Source of the DNA: Argyresthia goedartella
Taxonomy: Eukaryota > Arthropoda > Insecta > Lepidoptera > Argyresthiidae
Direction: 5' to 3'
DNA: 64,000 nucleotides
Assembly (NCBI GenBank): GCA_949825045.1
Contig: OX463818.1
Coordinates: forward strand, 36,658,906 to 36,722,905
In this document: in pieces, positions 31,937 through 42,853 of the stretch
How positions within the stretch are numbered: position 1 is the stretch's first letter
Layout: each line of letters opens with the position of its first letter
Made by a program: the position numbers and the translations under genes
The notes under the pieces: generated by a model
Told to the model about the DNA's origin: nothing
Database searches by the model: none
The model's input: only the letters and a program-made list of their open reading frames with translations

Positions 31937-32709
31937 TTACAATATTTACACTTATTTAGTATTGCAATTACTAATGCCGATAAAACAAATCAACTAAAAA
32001 TCACTGTAGCTAAATATCTCCAAACTAAACTTTTGTTGACAACAACTTTTTTAGAAAATAAAATGGCGTATACAGATTACAGAGACGGAATGAATAGCAT
32101 CGGTGGTCGGCTGGCTGGGGCGGTAGGCGATGTTCGGCGGCGCTCGGGTCGACTCGGGCGTGCTCGGGTAGCTTCTAGGCTGCAACTCCTCCCGATTGGC
32201 TGGCTGTTACATGAAGCTTGCGTTGAACGTAGTGCCATCTAATAGAAAAGCACATGTAAGGTCTATTACTAAAATATGCCTATTTCCTATTAATGATATT
32301 GATAACTGATAAGATATGTCATCTTTATCTAGTGTTCCTATGTGTATTTACCTAAAATGTATAAAAATAAATAAGTATATTTTTTATGTCTTTGTCTTAG
32401 ACTTAGAGGCAATGCCCAATATAAAAGTATTTATGTACAGAATATTAGTATTAAAACTACTTATAATAAGTATAATTTAAACTTTATGTGCCTACTTAAG
32501 ACGTGCCCAACTTTGATTTAACTTTAGTTTAAGCTAAATTCACTCTTCTAATATTTTTTTAAGGTCCTGTTATTTCAAATATTCTTTTCATGGGCATTAA
32601 TGTATGGTCACACTCCGTTCAATAGTGGTGTAAAATGAATAGTTGTATAACTATAAGTGTATTTTTTTAAGCAGGTAACTATTTTGTTTGCCATTCGCGG
32701 CCCCCAATA
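31937..32709. other. Non-coding part of the rearranged BEL element next to the right LTR
   Basis: A GC-rich patch at 32100-32230 lies within otherwise AT-rich sequence, and GCGGCCCCCAATA sits just before the LTR. The patch may be the gag leader in inverted orientation; this was not resolved. Confidence 0.45.
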
Positions 32710-32889
32710 TGTTGGCAACTGGCAACATTATGTTAAGTTTTTTATTACCTTTTAATTGTGTGGTTTCCGTTTCCCTTTTTTACTTGAACTTCAACTCCAA
32801 CATGTAGTGTGTGCTTGCACGGAATAAATTCATAATTAGCAGAAAACAAGTGTTTCAAGTCTACCAAAACCCTAGGCTCCCGCATAACA
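32710..32889 (+). repeat. Right LTR of the rearranged BEL element
   Basis: This 180-bp LTR has the same start and end as the left LTR and is followed by the ATTGT duplication at 32890-32894. Confidence 0.9.
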
Positions 32890-33767
32890 ATTGTCTATGG
32901 TCTTTAAAGCATCCCAGGAATCAGTGGTAGTAGTTCGAACGTCGACGTTTCACCGAGGTAAATCTTACAAATACCTGTGTGTGCCTTACTGCGGTGAAAA
33001 TCTCCTCTTCCGTCGAAGTACAGTTCACAATTCTTCGACGAAGGAAGTTCTTCAGGGTCAGCCTTGCCGACAGCCAAAGGACACACGCTGTTCTACTAAC
33101 GCGCTGGCCTCCGGTGCGGCTGCGAGCACATGCGTATTCAAACCACTCGCGATTTGAACTGGCTTAGCTAGCCTTGACGGACAAACTCTATGCACGGGGT
33201 GGATCGTACCAAGTTAAGCAGATCTGCCAAGCCTGGCACGACGCGTCCTATATAATTAGAGCTGTATTGGAGTGAAAAACAATGATATAGCTGGTTCTGC
33301 GAATCGACAATTTCTACTATTTATTCAATTGACGTTATGCATCTGAGCCCCGTTAACATAGGAACAGCCACTAACTTGAGCCCCCAGAGTCCACTAGTCA
33401 CCGACACGTGGCGATCCCGAGAAGGCCCTTCTATGTAGTTCATTTCACGTTAAAGAGTCCAGTCCTCAAATGCACTATGCACGTCACCAAAATGCACACA
33501 AGTACGTAGATTTGTAGGGGTTAAAAATGTTGTTTGCTACGCGGGATAACATCCAAGCGATGGCGCGAGGGAATTAGCGAGGTTGTATTGAACGGAAGCA
33601 TTGAACGATAACTGGGAGGTGCGGGTCTTCAAGTTTCGTCCGAAAACCAGTTCAATGAACTGTTCCCATGTAGGTATAGTGTGCTCAATCCACAAAGTCA
33701 ATCTGTTAAATATCTAATCATAAAGTAGCGAAACCACGGGGTTTATACAATGTCTCGGTACTTCGGT
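32890..33767. other. Intron g, unassigned stretch
   Basis: No protein family is recognised. Short open frames exist on both strands around 32900-33090, but I could not connect them to a known gene. A tRNA-like or SINE-like phrase (gcgctggcctccggtg, 33107-33122) resembles one at 34197. Confidence 0.4.
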
Positions 33768-33998
33768 ACGGGCGTATTTCCGAAGCACTGGTAGAGTTCG
33801 TGGAGTTTATTTTTGCTGTGCGAGATTCCGCCATGAATCACCACTTGAAGGAGAAATTTCCTTTTTCAAACTCAAATCAGTTATGTACTCATTAGTTTAG
33901 TTGATCATATTTGATTTATTTTTTATTTTTTCCGTGTATATGAGACTTAATTAAGTGTTTGACTTGTAATAGTGCATTATTTTGCCTACTTGCAATAA
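33768..33998 (+). repeat. Interspersed repeat, inverted relative of 24917-25138
   Basis: It carries the complement of the intron e repeat over about 220 bp and ends in a tgcaataaatgatt-type 3' end. It lies in the same host gene in opposite orientation. Confidence 0.7.
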
Positions 33999-34194
33999 AT
34001 GATTAGATTTGATTTGACTTCGAGCAATCCGTCAACATGCCACAACGAATACACTCGCGACGTCGCGGTGTCTCTATTGGCCAACAAATAAATACACGCG
34101 TTTGGGGAAGGGATCACTATAATATTAGCCGATTACAATCACGATAGCCCAAAACAAGTGATGTCAAGTGTGACAACTATCTAATTGTACTGAC

Positions 34195-34310
34195 GCGGTG
34201 GCCTTCCGGTGAGGCTCCGAACACTCGCGACCGTCCAATACTCTTGCGCCGAGGTCGGGGTTTCGAAATCCGATCTAGATGTCTCTCAGCATAAGGTGGT
34301 ATTAGCCTTG
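34195..34310 (+). repeat. Possible degenerate SINE head with box B-like motif
   Basis: The string ggggtttcgaaatccg resembles the Pol III box B consensus (GGTTCGANTCC). It follows a box A-like phrase at 34200. No complete tRNA fold was built, so this is tentative. Confidence 0.3.
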
Positions 34311-34489
34311 AGGTTATGTTGACGCATACACTTGCGGGTCCGCGGGCTAATCCTTAGCCTACAATTACGCGGATTGATTGCTGGGTTTTCGAGAGGGAAT
34401 TATAAGGAGAGCGACATCTTCGGGAGTAAAGTAAAAGGCTTGAGATGCGCGCAAATACTAGACTAATTTATTATAGGAAATACTAAGCT

Positions 34490-34573
34490 TAAGGTATATT
34501 TATATTCATCACGTAGTTTTGTAGTAAGTTGTATATTACTACAAAACTACGTGATGAATATAAATATACCTTA
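34490..34573. repeat. Perfect 38-bp inverted repeat (hairpin)
   Basis: The arms 34490-34527 and 34536-34573 are exact reverse complements, separated by the 8-nt loop gttgtata. The left arm starts taaggtatatttatattc. Transcription of the host intron would give an uninterrupted 38-bp stem. Confidence 0.95.
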
Positions 34574-34913
34574 TCTGTGACGGTCGTCAACTTAGCTTAA
34601 CATTACGTGGAAATATGACTAGCATAGTCGACCGGCACACTGGGAAATACTTGTTTTTTTATTTACCCCTCACTGAGTATAAAGAAAGTAAACTACAAAT
34701 TTAACTGTACAACTTTATTTAAACTAAAGTTAAAAACTATTTAAATGAACTAAGTAAAGGACTTGGACAAAAGGTCATAGAAAAAAAACCCAGAATCGCC
34801 AGCGACGAAATGTATAAAAATGCTATAGTCAAATCATTATATTTTTTAAAAAATCAGCCCCCGAAACGATGTAGTATAGAAGTTATGATACTATATAGAT
34901 ACATTTGTTTTTC

Positions 34914-34942
34914 GTGACAGCGATGACATACATCGCTGTCAC
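34914..34942. repeat. 12-bp perfect inverted repeat
   Basis: GTGACAGCGATG and CATCGCTGTCAC are separated by 5 bp, just outside the foldback MITE at 34961. Confidence 0.8.
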
Positions 34943-34960
34943 TGTAATGCCCTTTATTAT

Positions 34961-35225
34961 ACAGGGTGTAACAGAAAGGTGTAGTCATATATAAGGGAGT
35001 TGTTAGGGAAATCATTCTGAGCAAATTTCACTATGAGACTGATTTGATCAGAGCAACTGTATTTTTCACTACTCTATCTATACAAATCCGCTGAACGCCC
35101 GGACCAAAACGTATGGAGGAATACAAAATAAAGTTGCTCTGATCAAATCGGTTTCATAGTTAAAGTTGCTCAGAATGGTCTCCCTTACAACCCCCTAAAA
35201 TATGACAACACCTTTCTGTTCCTGT
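34961..35225. mobile_element. Foldback MITE with inverted repeats of about 90 bp
   Basis: The left end acagggtgtaacagaaaggt and the right end (complement: acaggaacagaaaggtgt) match. The similarity continues inward through attctgagcaa and tttgatcagagcaactt on both arms. About 85 bp of unique centre remain. No coding capacity. The transposon superfamily was not determined. Confidence 0.8.
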
Positions 35226-35654
35226 CTAAATATATGAGTGAGTGCGTTCTTCAAAAAAAAAGTAGGGTCTCAGTTTGACCTGTATGTTTGTATGTATGTA
35301 TGTTTCGCGGACAACCGCGATTATCTCGCGTTTGACTAAACCGATTTTGATGTGCTTTTCAGAAAAGTATTTGTTACATTCTAGAAAAGGATTTAGTGCA
35401 AGTTGTATCAAAATCGGTTCAGTAGATCAACCTTTTTTTATTGTTTCATTGATCTAAAATATCTAGTATACCACGTCGTTTTTGCAGTAACTTATTATAT
35501 ATTTTTGATGTACATATATGCCCATAAAAACGGCATATATGAAATTTCTGGCGATTCTGGGTTTATTTTGGCCAACTCCTTTAGGGCAGTGTTGTTGTTT
35601 GGTCGATGACGCTAGTACTTATTCTTAGGTGTGGAGAAGATGGTAAATTTAGCG
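35226..35654 (+). other. Intron g, repeat-like stretch
   Basis: It contains a tgtatgtatgta tract at 35280-35305 and the phrase accgattttgatg, which is common in lepidopteran interspersed repeats. No gene was recognised. Confidence 0.4.
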
Positions 35655-36025
35655 ATAGATAGATAGATATTCATATTCATTTATTCATTGTTCGGTACAA
35701 ACACAAACACATTATTGGTTATTAACTAATTACAAACTACACATAAAAATATATGACAAAAAAAATCAAAGAAATTAAATAAAACAATGAAAATAATTAT
35801 AATTACTAACACAGCAAAAATATGGAAAGTAAGGATCACTATGTGGCACTGTACCGCGACAATGAAATTTGATCGCTTAGATGCGGGTGTGGTCGAACAG
35901 AGTTGCCAGCACGTTGACGCCGGATGAACTACGAACTGGCGCGGCCTATTGCTAGGCCCGCACAGAGCACCTCCTGGAATGCTCCGGGAGTAGGTGTGAG
36001 CGACCAATACGCTGGCAATGCACAA
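35655..36025 (-). repeat. LINE 3' UTR fragment related to window start
   Basis: The segment around 35825-35870 matches 10-60 of the window (actatgtgg, gtaccgcgacaatgaaat). On the minus strand it ends in a TCTA microsatellite at 35655-35670, a plausible LINE 3' tail. No ORF2 sequence is attached. Confidence 0.6.
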
Positions 36026-36079
36026 GTTAAGTGATAGATTTATTGCTGCTTATTAATTATTATAATTTATATTGTTATA

Positions 36080-36250
36080 TTTGAATTAGTTAAGCACAAG
36101 CAATTTTTAAAAGAGATCTAAAAATCAATCTGTGGGAGTTTCTATGCCCTTCTTCCACAGTGGTCCAATGTAAAAAAGTGGCAAAAAATGACGATTACTA
36201 AGTATATGTAAATATCTACAGTAATAAAAAGATTTGATTGATTGATTGAT
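36080..36250 (+). repeat. LINE 3'-end fragment with TTGA tail
   Basis: It shares gatctaaaaatcaat, ggtccaatgta, gcaaaaaatgacg and gtaaatatct with 39280-39437, and ends in a gattgattgattgat microsatellite. It is plus strand by comparison with the longer relative. Confidence 0.65.
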
Positions 36251-37414
36251 GGCTTACAGTCTGCTGTAACCAATGTCGACTCCGGAACGCTGAAAGATCC
36301 GTGTAGGACGTGGCACAAGGGTTTCTTAGCTCACTCTGCTGGTATTCAATAAAAGCTGAAATATGAACATTACTTTTAGCTGAACACTCGACACAAAACA
36401 CAGCTTTGAAGAGCAAAAGGGTAAGTAAGGTAAGTACTTAACGGTGTTCTGATTACAGCCACGTAGGATATTATTTATTTATCAGTTGTTTCACAGCAGT
36501 CATTAACTTAATAATAATAATATAAATCGTGGAATGCTAATTACGAAAAAAAAAGAATAAGATATCAACCATATACAGAGTAATCAGTAAGTACATAACA
36601 TATTACATTGCCATTTATACGTATTACGTAGGTTATGTAGGTACAACCACGGGGACTGCCGGTCGCTGCAATATAAGAATGCGTTGTTAAAACCAATTCA
36701 TACGATACACAATAATTCACTAGATACCTCCAGCCAAACGTCGAAACACTTACAAGGGAAGGAGATATGGTAGATACTTCTTCAGTAAGTAATAAAATAT
36801 GAAGCAGCTGGCTTGCCGGCTTATTAGAAAACAACGGCACCGGTAATGACTTCGATCGATCGATCTCCCAGATAAATACCACTACACGATGTTGCCAACC
36901 GCCACATATCGGGGTCAATACGGGTACAGCTAACAGTTGATATTTCACTTAAAAGCAGCAACTCGGGTCGTCGTCTGCCATTAAATATGCTGGAACCCTG
37001 AAACGACTGAGGAATTAAAAAGAAGACTAAAGCTGGACTATTTTGGAAACAATTATTTAAAACAATACTAATACTGTGACCTGGGTTTACTTACAAACGA
37101 GGAGAACGAAATATGCCTCTAGCAACACCGGGAGCAAAGCGACAGCTGTTACAAAAAAAAGTTACGGGCACAGACCAAAAGGGTGCGTTCCTATTAACAC
37201 TACTAGCGCCAATCGTGTCGAAATTGAATCAGAATCAGAATATTTTTTTTATGGAATATAAATAAATAAATTATCTTATTCAACGTCAAAATTATACTTA
37301 CTTATAACTACAAGTCATTTTTTTATATAAAAAAGACTAAACCGTTTCGGAAGGTGGGCCTCGGGGTTAAGAAGAAACGGCAAGAAACTCCACCATACCT
37401 TCTTTTTAAAAAAG
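36251..37414. other. Intron g, nothing recognised
   Basis: Neither strand gives a protein or repeat I can name over this 1.16-kb AT-rich stretch. Confidence 0.4.
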
Positions 37415-38880
37415 TTACTTCACAACAGGTACTGGTTTCGGTCTAAGGAAATTCGCCGGCGAGAAATAGACTTGATCCATCGCCCCTCGTCGAATTTCTG
37501 TGCGCTGAAATGGTATTGACCATGCAGTTCTGTCATCTAAGTATTCCTTAATACTATAATAGGACTTTCTTATCAGCTCATTTTTAACATAGTTTTTGAA
37601 CCTCTTTTCAGGATGGATCAATGATTCCTGTGGTATTTTATTGTAGAAGCGAATACAGCGCCCCATGAATGATGTACCTACTTTACTTAGTCTAAATATT
37701 GGTAGTGCTAACCTATTTCTATTTCTAGTGTTAATTGTATGGCTATCACCTACAATTTTAAATAAAATGTTGTTTCATACATGCATGATATTCTCGTATA
37801 TATATTGACAGGTAACCGTAAGTATATTAATTTCTTTGAATTTTTCTCTTAATGATTCTCTAGCATCTAATTGATATATCGCCCTGATCGCCTTTTTTGT
37901 AAGACAAATATCGTATTTATATCTGATGCTCTCCCCCAGAGCAATATTCCATAAGACATAATACTGTGAAAATAACTAAAGTAAACCAATCTGGCAGTTT
38001 AAATATCTGTAAGATATCTGATTTGTCTGACCGCAAAAGCGGCTTAGCTAAAGTCTTCGTGCGAGATTAGTTATGTGAGGACCCCATTGAAGTTTCGAAT
38101 CTATAGTGATTCCGAGAAAGATTTTGTCCTCAACGAGGTCCAATCTTTCAAATCCTATTCTTACACTGCTTTCATCCTGTCGTACATTAGGCAAACAAAA
38201 ATTACATTTAGTCTTATTTGAGTTTAATAACAGGTTGTTTAAATTGAACCAACTTAACACATGAGAGAGTGTACTATTTGCGTCGTCTAGAATTTCTTCT
38301 TGTCTTTAATTTCTTGAAAATAATAGATGTGTCATCAGCAAATAGAACAATCTGAGTATTTTTTCCACCATATAAGGCAGGTCATTCACGTACACTAAGA
38401 AAAGGAACGGACCTAAGATAGAACCCTGGGGTACACCAATATTCATATGGGTTCCAGTGGACTTACATCTGTTTATATCTTTTAGTAATCTTTCCATAAG
38501 ATAAGATTCCATTAATTTTAACGCATTATCTTTGATACCATAGTGTTATAGTTTGAGCAAAAGAGTTTGATGGTCCACACAGTCAAAGGCCTTGGAAAGA
38601 TCACAGAAAATACCAACCGCATCCTGTGATCCTTCCAACGCACTATAAATGTGTTCTACTAGCGCTACTCCGGCGTCTGTTGTTGATCTGCCTTTAGTGA
38701 ATCCGAACTGATTTTTGTGGAGTAGCCCAGATGCGAAGTGAGAGAGTAGTTGACTCAATGTGACCTTTTCAAAACCATGCTCAACACTGGCAATACAGAT
38801 TCAGGTCTGAAGTTGGCAGGGTCTTCTTTACTACCGGATTTGAAAAGTGGTATTAATCTGCTCATTTTCATGAGATTTCA
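37415..38880 (-). pseudogene. Degraded LINE reverse transcriptase (Jockey/CR1 type)
   Basis: Read on the minus strand, several frames together give LIPLFKSGSKEDPANFRP, then GFTKGRSTTDAGVALVEHIY, IFCDLSKAFDCVDHQTLL, IGVPQGSILGPFLFLVYVND, FLGITIDSKLQWGPHI and finally GRCIRFYNKIPQE with YLDDRTAW. Multiple frameshifts and stops break it. It lacks endonuclease sequence and is 5' truncated just before host exon h. It is the same family as the fragment at 25589. Confidence 0.85.
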
Positions 38881-38945
38881 TTGCGACTGGGCACCGTTCG
38901 GTTCTAAACAATAGTTGTGACTAAAATGTGACGTCTGCCGCACAG

Positions 38946-39054
38946 GAATAACCTGACGGGCGTGGAAGCACTGGCGTTGCGGGGCCGCGGCGCGGAGCCC
39001 AGCTTCGAGCTCAACGGACGCAAGCCCGGATCCACGCTGCCCTTGCTATTCGAG
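38946..39054 (+). CDS. TMEM131: TMEM131-like gene, exon h
   Basis: This 109-bp exon lies between gccgcacag and gtatgc, enters after two bases (AG+G, Arg) and ends in phase 0. It encodes NNLTGVEALALRGRGAEPSF, then ELNGRKPGSTLPLLFE. Joined to exon g this makes LYLRNNLTGVEALALRGRG. That strongly resembles the conserved R-N-N-L-T ... G-R-G segment of the TMEM131/TMEM131L family and is the main reason for the gene assignment. Confidence 0.8.
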
Positions 39055-39099
39055 GTATGCCGCTACTGACATTTCTCACTGCAGGAACAAGCTGGAGAT

Positions 39100-39437
39100 T
39101 TTGAAATTTCCATTTGAGCAATTTAAATGTAAAGGTGACTTTGTTAAAAAAGGGATATCACAATGTTCAAGATTACTTAAATGCCCGCCTTTTAAGTAAT
39201 CTTGATTGTACTTATATGTATGGGGTTAATCTATCTCAACACAGAACTTGCAGATATTTTTTATATAATATAGTTAAATACAGCCAATTTCTAAAAGATA
39301 TCTAAAAATCAATATGTGTTAGTGGGACTTGGGAGTGACGCCCTACTACTCCCACAGCGGCCCAATGTAGAGAAGAGGCAAAAAATGACGTTTGCTAATT
39401 ATTTGTAAATATCTATTGTAATAAAGACATTTTAACT
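39100..39437 (+). pseudogene. LINE ORF2 C-terminal fragment plus 3' UTR
   Basis: It reads FEQFKCKGDFVKKGYHNVQD and YLNA, the end of a Jockey/CR1-type ORF2, then a 3' UTR matching 36080-36250 and ending taataaagacatttt. Confidence 0.65.
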
Positions 39438-39440
39438 TTG

Positions 39441-39505
39441 CTGACGGGCGTGCAGGCGCCGGCGCGGCGCGGAGCTCAACTTCGAACCCAACGGATACAA
39501 GCTCG
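39441..39505 (+). pseudogene. Decayed partial duplicate of TMEM131-like exon h
   Basis: It starts ctgacgggcgtg as in exon h, then keeps ggcgcggcgcggagc and tcaacttcgaacccaacgg (exon h: ttcgagctcaacggacgc), with internal deletions. It has no clear splice sites and the frame is lost. It lies directly after the LINE 3' end at 39437. Confidence 0.7.
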
Positions 39506-39674
39506 GCCCTTGGTCTTTGTTTAACTACTACTCTACTAACATTACTCTCACGCCTTTTGTGAGGCTCACAAAGAGAACTTCACTAGTCCCATTTGTATAC
39601 CGTTCATAATGTTGGTTAGTTTAAATGTTATGGTTTATTCGCGATATGAAGAGTCAGGATGTCCTCCGCGGCAG

Positions 39675-39859
39675 GTATCTGAGGTGGGCGCCGAGGGCGC
39701 GGAGCCGGTGTCGCGCGCGCTCGTGCTGCGCAACACGGGCGGCGTGCCGGTGTCGCTGCGCGCGCTGCTGGTGGCGGGCACGCGCTGCCAGGCGCACGGG
39801 TTCCGCGTGCGCGCCTGCCATGAACACGCGCGCGCGGACATACCGCCCAACTCCACCAG
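39675..39859 (+). CDS. TMEM131: TMEM131-like gene, exon i
   Basis: This 185-bp exon (acceptor gcggcag, donor gtatgc) runs from phase 0 to two bases of the next codon. It encodes VSEVGAEGAEPVSRALVLRN, then TGGVPVSLRALLVAGTRCQA, HGFRVRACHEHARADIPPNS and TR. The V-L-R-N-T-G ... G-F-R-V-x-x-C pattern is the one found downstream of the RNNLT segment in TMEM131. No further exon was found in the remaining 24 kb, so the next intron is very long or the gene is interrupted. Confidence 0.8.
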
Positions 39860-40560
39860 GTATGCAGGTCTACTTCTTCTTTGTGTTCCTCTGCACTATT
39901 GGAAGTTAGCGGTTTACTACTCATTCGCTAGACGCATCAGCTATTTTACATTACGCTGTACTGAAATTAATTAATTAATTAATGGTTTACCAACAGTATT
40001 GTTGTATTACACACTATACACAATTTGAAAGTACAATTACTCTTCGCTTCGTGCATGCCCAATTACAGGTGAACACAACATACAATTTACAGAACAGTCT
40101 ACCTAACTACAACCTAAATCTATAGTTACTAAAATTTATTTTTCACTTCTCATGCTCGAAAAAGTACTACTTTATGCAGGATCTAGGCGACATAAAGTTG
40201 AATTTTATGCTCTTGTGCATAAAAGTAGCTTTTTAAATGTGTCTACACTAAGGCAGTGACCATTTAGCCCATACAGCCAAAAATAATTAATTGTACATGG
40301 ATAAAACTTGCTAATTTATAATATTTCCATCCCTATTTGCATTTTTGATTTATAATAAGATAATACGAAAAAGAAACTAAATATCAAAACGTGTTTACCA
40401 CAAAAAAAAAACATTATTCCAAAATAATTTAAGAATAGGCTGTATATTTTTTTACTTTGCCCGAAAATTATGCAGGAAAATTAAAAAAAGTAAAGTAGCG
40501 GGAAAGAATTAATTTAATTAAAGAAATGTTAATACGTTATGTTACTGTTTTATTTTCTCG
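39860..40560 (+). other. Downstream intron, no recognised element
   Basis: This is AT-rich sequence with a short ttaattaattaatt run near 39966. Nothing else could be named. Confidence 0.4.
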
Positions 40561-40584
40561 CAATCGAAGTGAAAAGCAGAGTTT

Positions 40585-40690
40585 ATATTTCGTCCACAAA
40601 ACCATTTTTATCCTCGACATTACTATCAGCCCTCGCCTTCGGCTCGGGCTGCTAAAAGTCTCGGATAAAAATGGTTCGTTTTGTGCACTT
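40585..40690. mobile_element. Foldback element with nested palindromes
   Basis: The outer arms are caaaaccatttttatcc and ggataaaaatggttcgtttt. Inside is a second hairpin, cagccctcgcc and ggctcgggctg, around ttc. It is short and non-coding, of the type dispersed widely in lepidopteran genomes. Confidence 0.65.
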
Positions 40691-40799
40691 GTTGTAAAAT
40701 CTACTATATTTTAAACCAAAAAGAATATAAATGTATAAGAGAAAATGATTACAAGCTGAATCAATCAGCAAAGGCCTCTGTCATGCTCTTTTTGAATTT

Positions 40800-41400
40800 A
40801 CTTAACCTAAGATTAAATATATCTATATCTACATCTTCAGAGTGAGATGAGAATAACTTATTATGACTACGGGAAAATCAATTACAAATTCTATGATACC
40901 CAAAATTGGGGCTGGACATATTAACATAAAATGGGCGATAATAACGCGGGCATATCGACATGGCACCACCAACCCAACCTTCGAGAGCAACTCCGGACAG
41001 TCGAAACCATCCCTTACAATCTTATACATATAGCAAGACTTGATCTGCTATAGATCTTCTGTAGCAGATCATAGTGACATAAAATTAAAAGACTTGAAGC
41101 GGTCCTCGTACAGTGGCAAAGTTAATATTTTCTTCTGGTGAACCGGCGAAAAGAAAAGGAATCTCTTTTGATTTTTCTCAATTCTTTCAATGTGACACTA
41201 ATAATAAGGAGACCAATCTTGAGCATTACTCCAGGGTGCTATGAGCCAGTGAAAAGTAAGTCATGTTAAGAGCTGATAATGCCCTAAAAGACTTGCAGTT
41301 GCGCCATAAGAAACCAATTTTTTTTAGGGATTTTTTAACAATACCGTCAATGTGGGAGTTGAAAGATATTTTTTTATAAAGGATAATTCCCAGTAGGCTC
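40800..41400 (-). pseudogene. LINE RT C-terminal remnant
   Basis: Minus-strand frames give ISFNSHIDGIVKKSLKKIGF, then FRALSALNMTYFSLAHSTLE and YCS, and later HVDMPALLS. This is the usual post-YADD tail of Jockey-like ORF2. It is heavily frameshifted. Confidence 0.6.
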
Positions 41401-41749
41401 AGCATGCCACGCTCGAGTAAGGGCCTTGTCTATGCAAACATGTCAATTTCTCTTATCTAGCCCGAGATATCTCGACGGTAGCATGGCGACCGCGATCGAA
41501 ATGGAGACGACCGAACCTTGTCTACATCCGGTAGCATGGCGGCATTGCCGAGATGATTTCAGCCGAGATAGACACTAATTTTGACATATGCGATCGAGAC
41601 ATTGTCTGGTACCCATGGAGGTGCAGACAAGGTGTCGAGAGCATAGATTCGAGACGAAAAATACAAATTTTGTTATGTTTCTTGTGTTGCTGCTGACGGG
41701 TGTAAAGTTTAAATATATTTGCTTTTCGTTTGTTGTTATAGCGTATTGA

Positions 41750-42090
41750 TATAGAAGCGTCCGTGGCCTAGCAGTATTCGCACATCGGAAACGATCGTAC
41801 GGGTAGCAACATCTGGCTGAGACGGGTACTGGATGGGTGTCCGTTTCTGTGCCATTTGTTTCGGATGACACGTTAAGCTGTAGGTCCCGGCTAATATCGC
41901 TACTTGGTGGTAGTAATCGTTAAGCTGATCAGAGACCCTAATAGAGGCAGCTTGAAAACATTGACAGTCGGGTTGGCCACTAGCCCAACTCCCTTCATCA
42001 AACCGCACTGAGCCAGTGTGTTGGAGTATGGTTCGATCTTACTCGTATCGGGGTAAAGGCCCGTGCCCCTTGGTGGGGACATTAATAGGC
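41750..42090 (+). repeat. SINE-like repeat
   Basis: It has a tRNA-like head (gtccgtggcctagcagtatt, 41759-41778), a body with tttcggatgacacgttaagc and gtaggtcccggctaat, and a tail ggggacattaataggctac. I recognise the body and tail as a common lepidopteran SINE pattern. The head is degenerate and no tRNA species was assigned. Confidence 0.6.
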
Positions 42091-42853
42091 TACATTTTTT
42101 TTATATAAGTACTTTACTTACCCCAGTTCCGAAAGAGTTGTCAAATGTAACAAGCGATTAATCGATCATTAATTCAAAATGTCAAATGTCAAATGTCACA
42201 GCTAATTTTCCTTTCAGAAACCGGGCAAGTGTCTATTTATCCCTAGGTGGTTGATAATATTCGGACTGTTGTGTTAGTAACCGCTATACTCAGAGTCGTT
42301 TAATGATTCATTAACCCTTTCCTAGTGGAAAAATTAAGAAATATTATAATCTAAGTGCCACTAGCTAGAAAGTGGAATAAGACTTAACTCAACTTAACCA
42401 TATAAATTAGTACCGAGTTGTCAAAGTTTACTTGAGTAAGTCTTTTCTGCCTTCTAGCTAGTCGCCCTAACGGTCTGTTTACTATATTAAACACATGTTT
42501 TGTTTATTCAGAAATTTAGTGCACCTAGAACAATTTTTAAGACCTAGACAAATTTGTTGCTTCAGTAACATTATATATCACAATGACAGAATTTTTCACA
42601 AAAAATCATCATTACTATAAGTGAACAATAACAACTTAGAGCTAATTGAGATCAATATCTATCTCGTGATAATCCACAAAACAGTTATTGTTGTTGTTTA
42701 GACATAAATGTATGTTGCAATGAGAACATACAGTGCAAGGTTTAGACTGCGTTTTCTGCATACTGCATAATTCACACCTTCCACATATTTACTTTTTCCA
42801 CACGACCCTCTCCTCCACATATTTGGGCCAATGTATGCCTCTGTTGCCTAGTT
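42091..42853. other. Unassigned AT-rich stretch
   Basis: It contains a short direct repeat gtcaaatgtcaaatgtca at about 42180. No gene or element was recognised. Confidence 0.4.

Larger units (their letters stand above)
27402..32889 (+). mobile_element. BEL/Pao element with intact LTRs but inverted interior
   Basis: Two 180-bp direct repeats (27402-27581 and 32710-32889) with TGTTGGCAA...GCATAACA ends are flanked by a perfect ATTGT duplication (27397-27401 and 32890-32894). A primer-binding-like TGGTCCTCCGAGCC abuts the left LTR; the intact BEL at 57597 has TGGTCCTTCGAGC. GCGGCCCCCAATA precedes the right LTR, so the LTR polarity reads as plus. Inside, integrase is on the plus strand (about 28180-29225) but gag-protease-RT is on the minus strand (29226-31936). 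RNase H and the integrase C-terminus are missing. The coding order cannot support transposition; the LTRs still look young. Confidence 0.85.
39055..39674 (+). other. Intron h, containing LINE 3' end and a decayed exon h copy
   Basis: A plus-strand LINE 3' end lies at about 39100-39437 and a partial exon h duplicate at 39441-39505. The acceptor ccgcggcag ends the intron. Confidence 0.7.

Noticed and set aside
32891..33167. Candidate small gene just after the rearranged BEL element
   Set aside because: Open frames exist on both strands, but neither shows a domain, start context or splice structure that I can support. Left as unassigned sequence.
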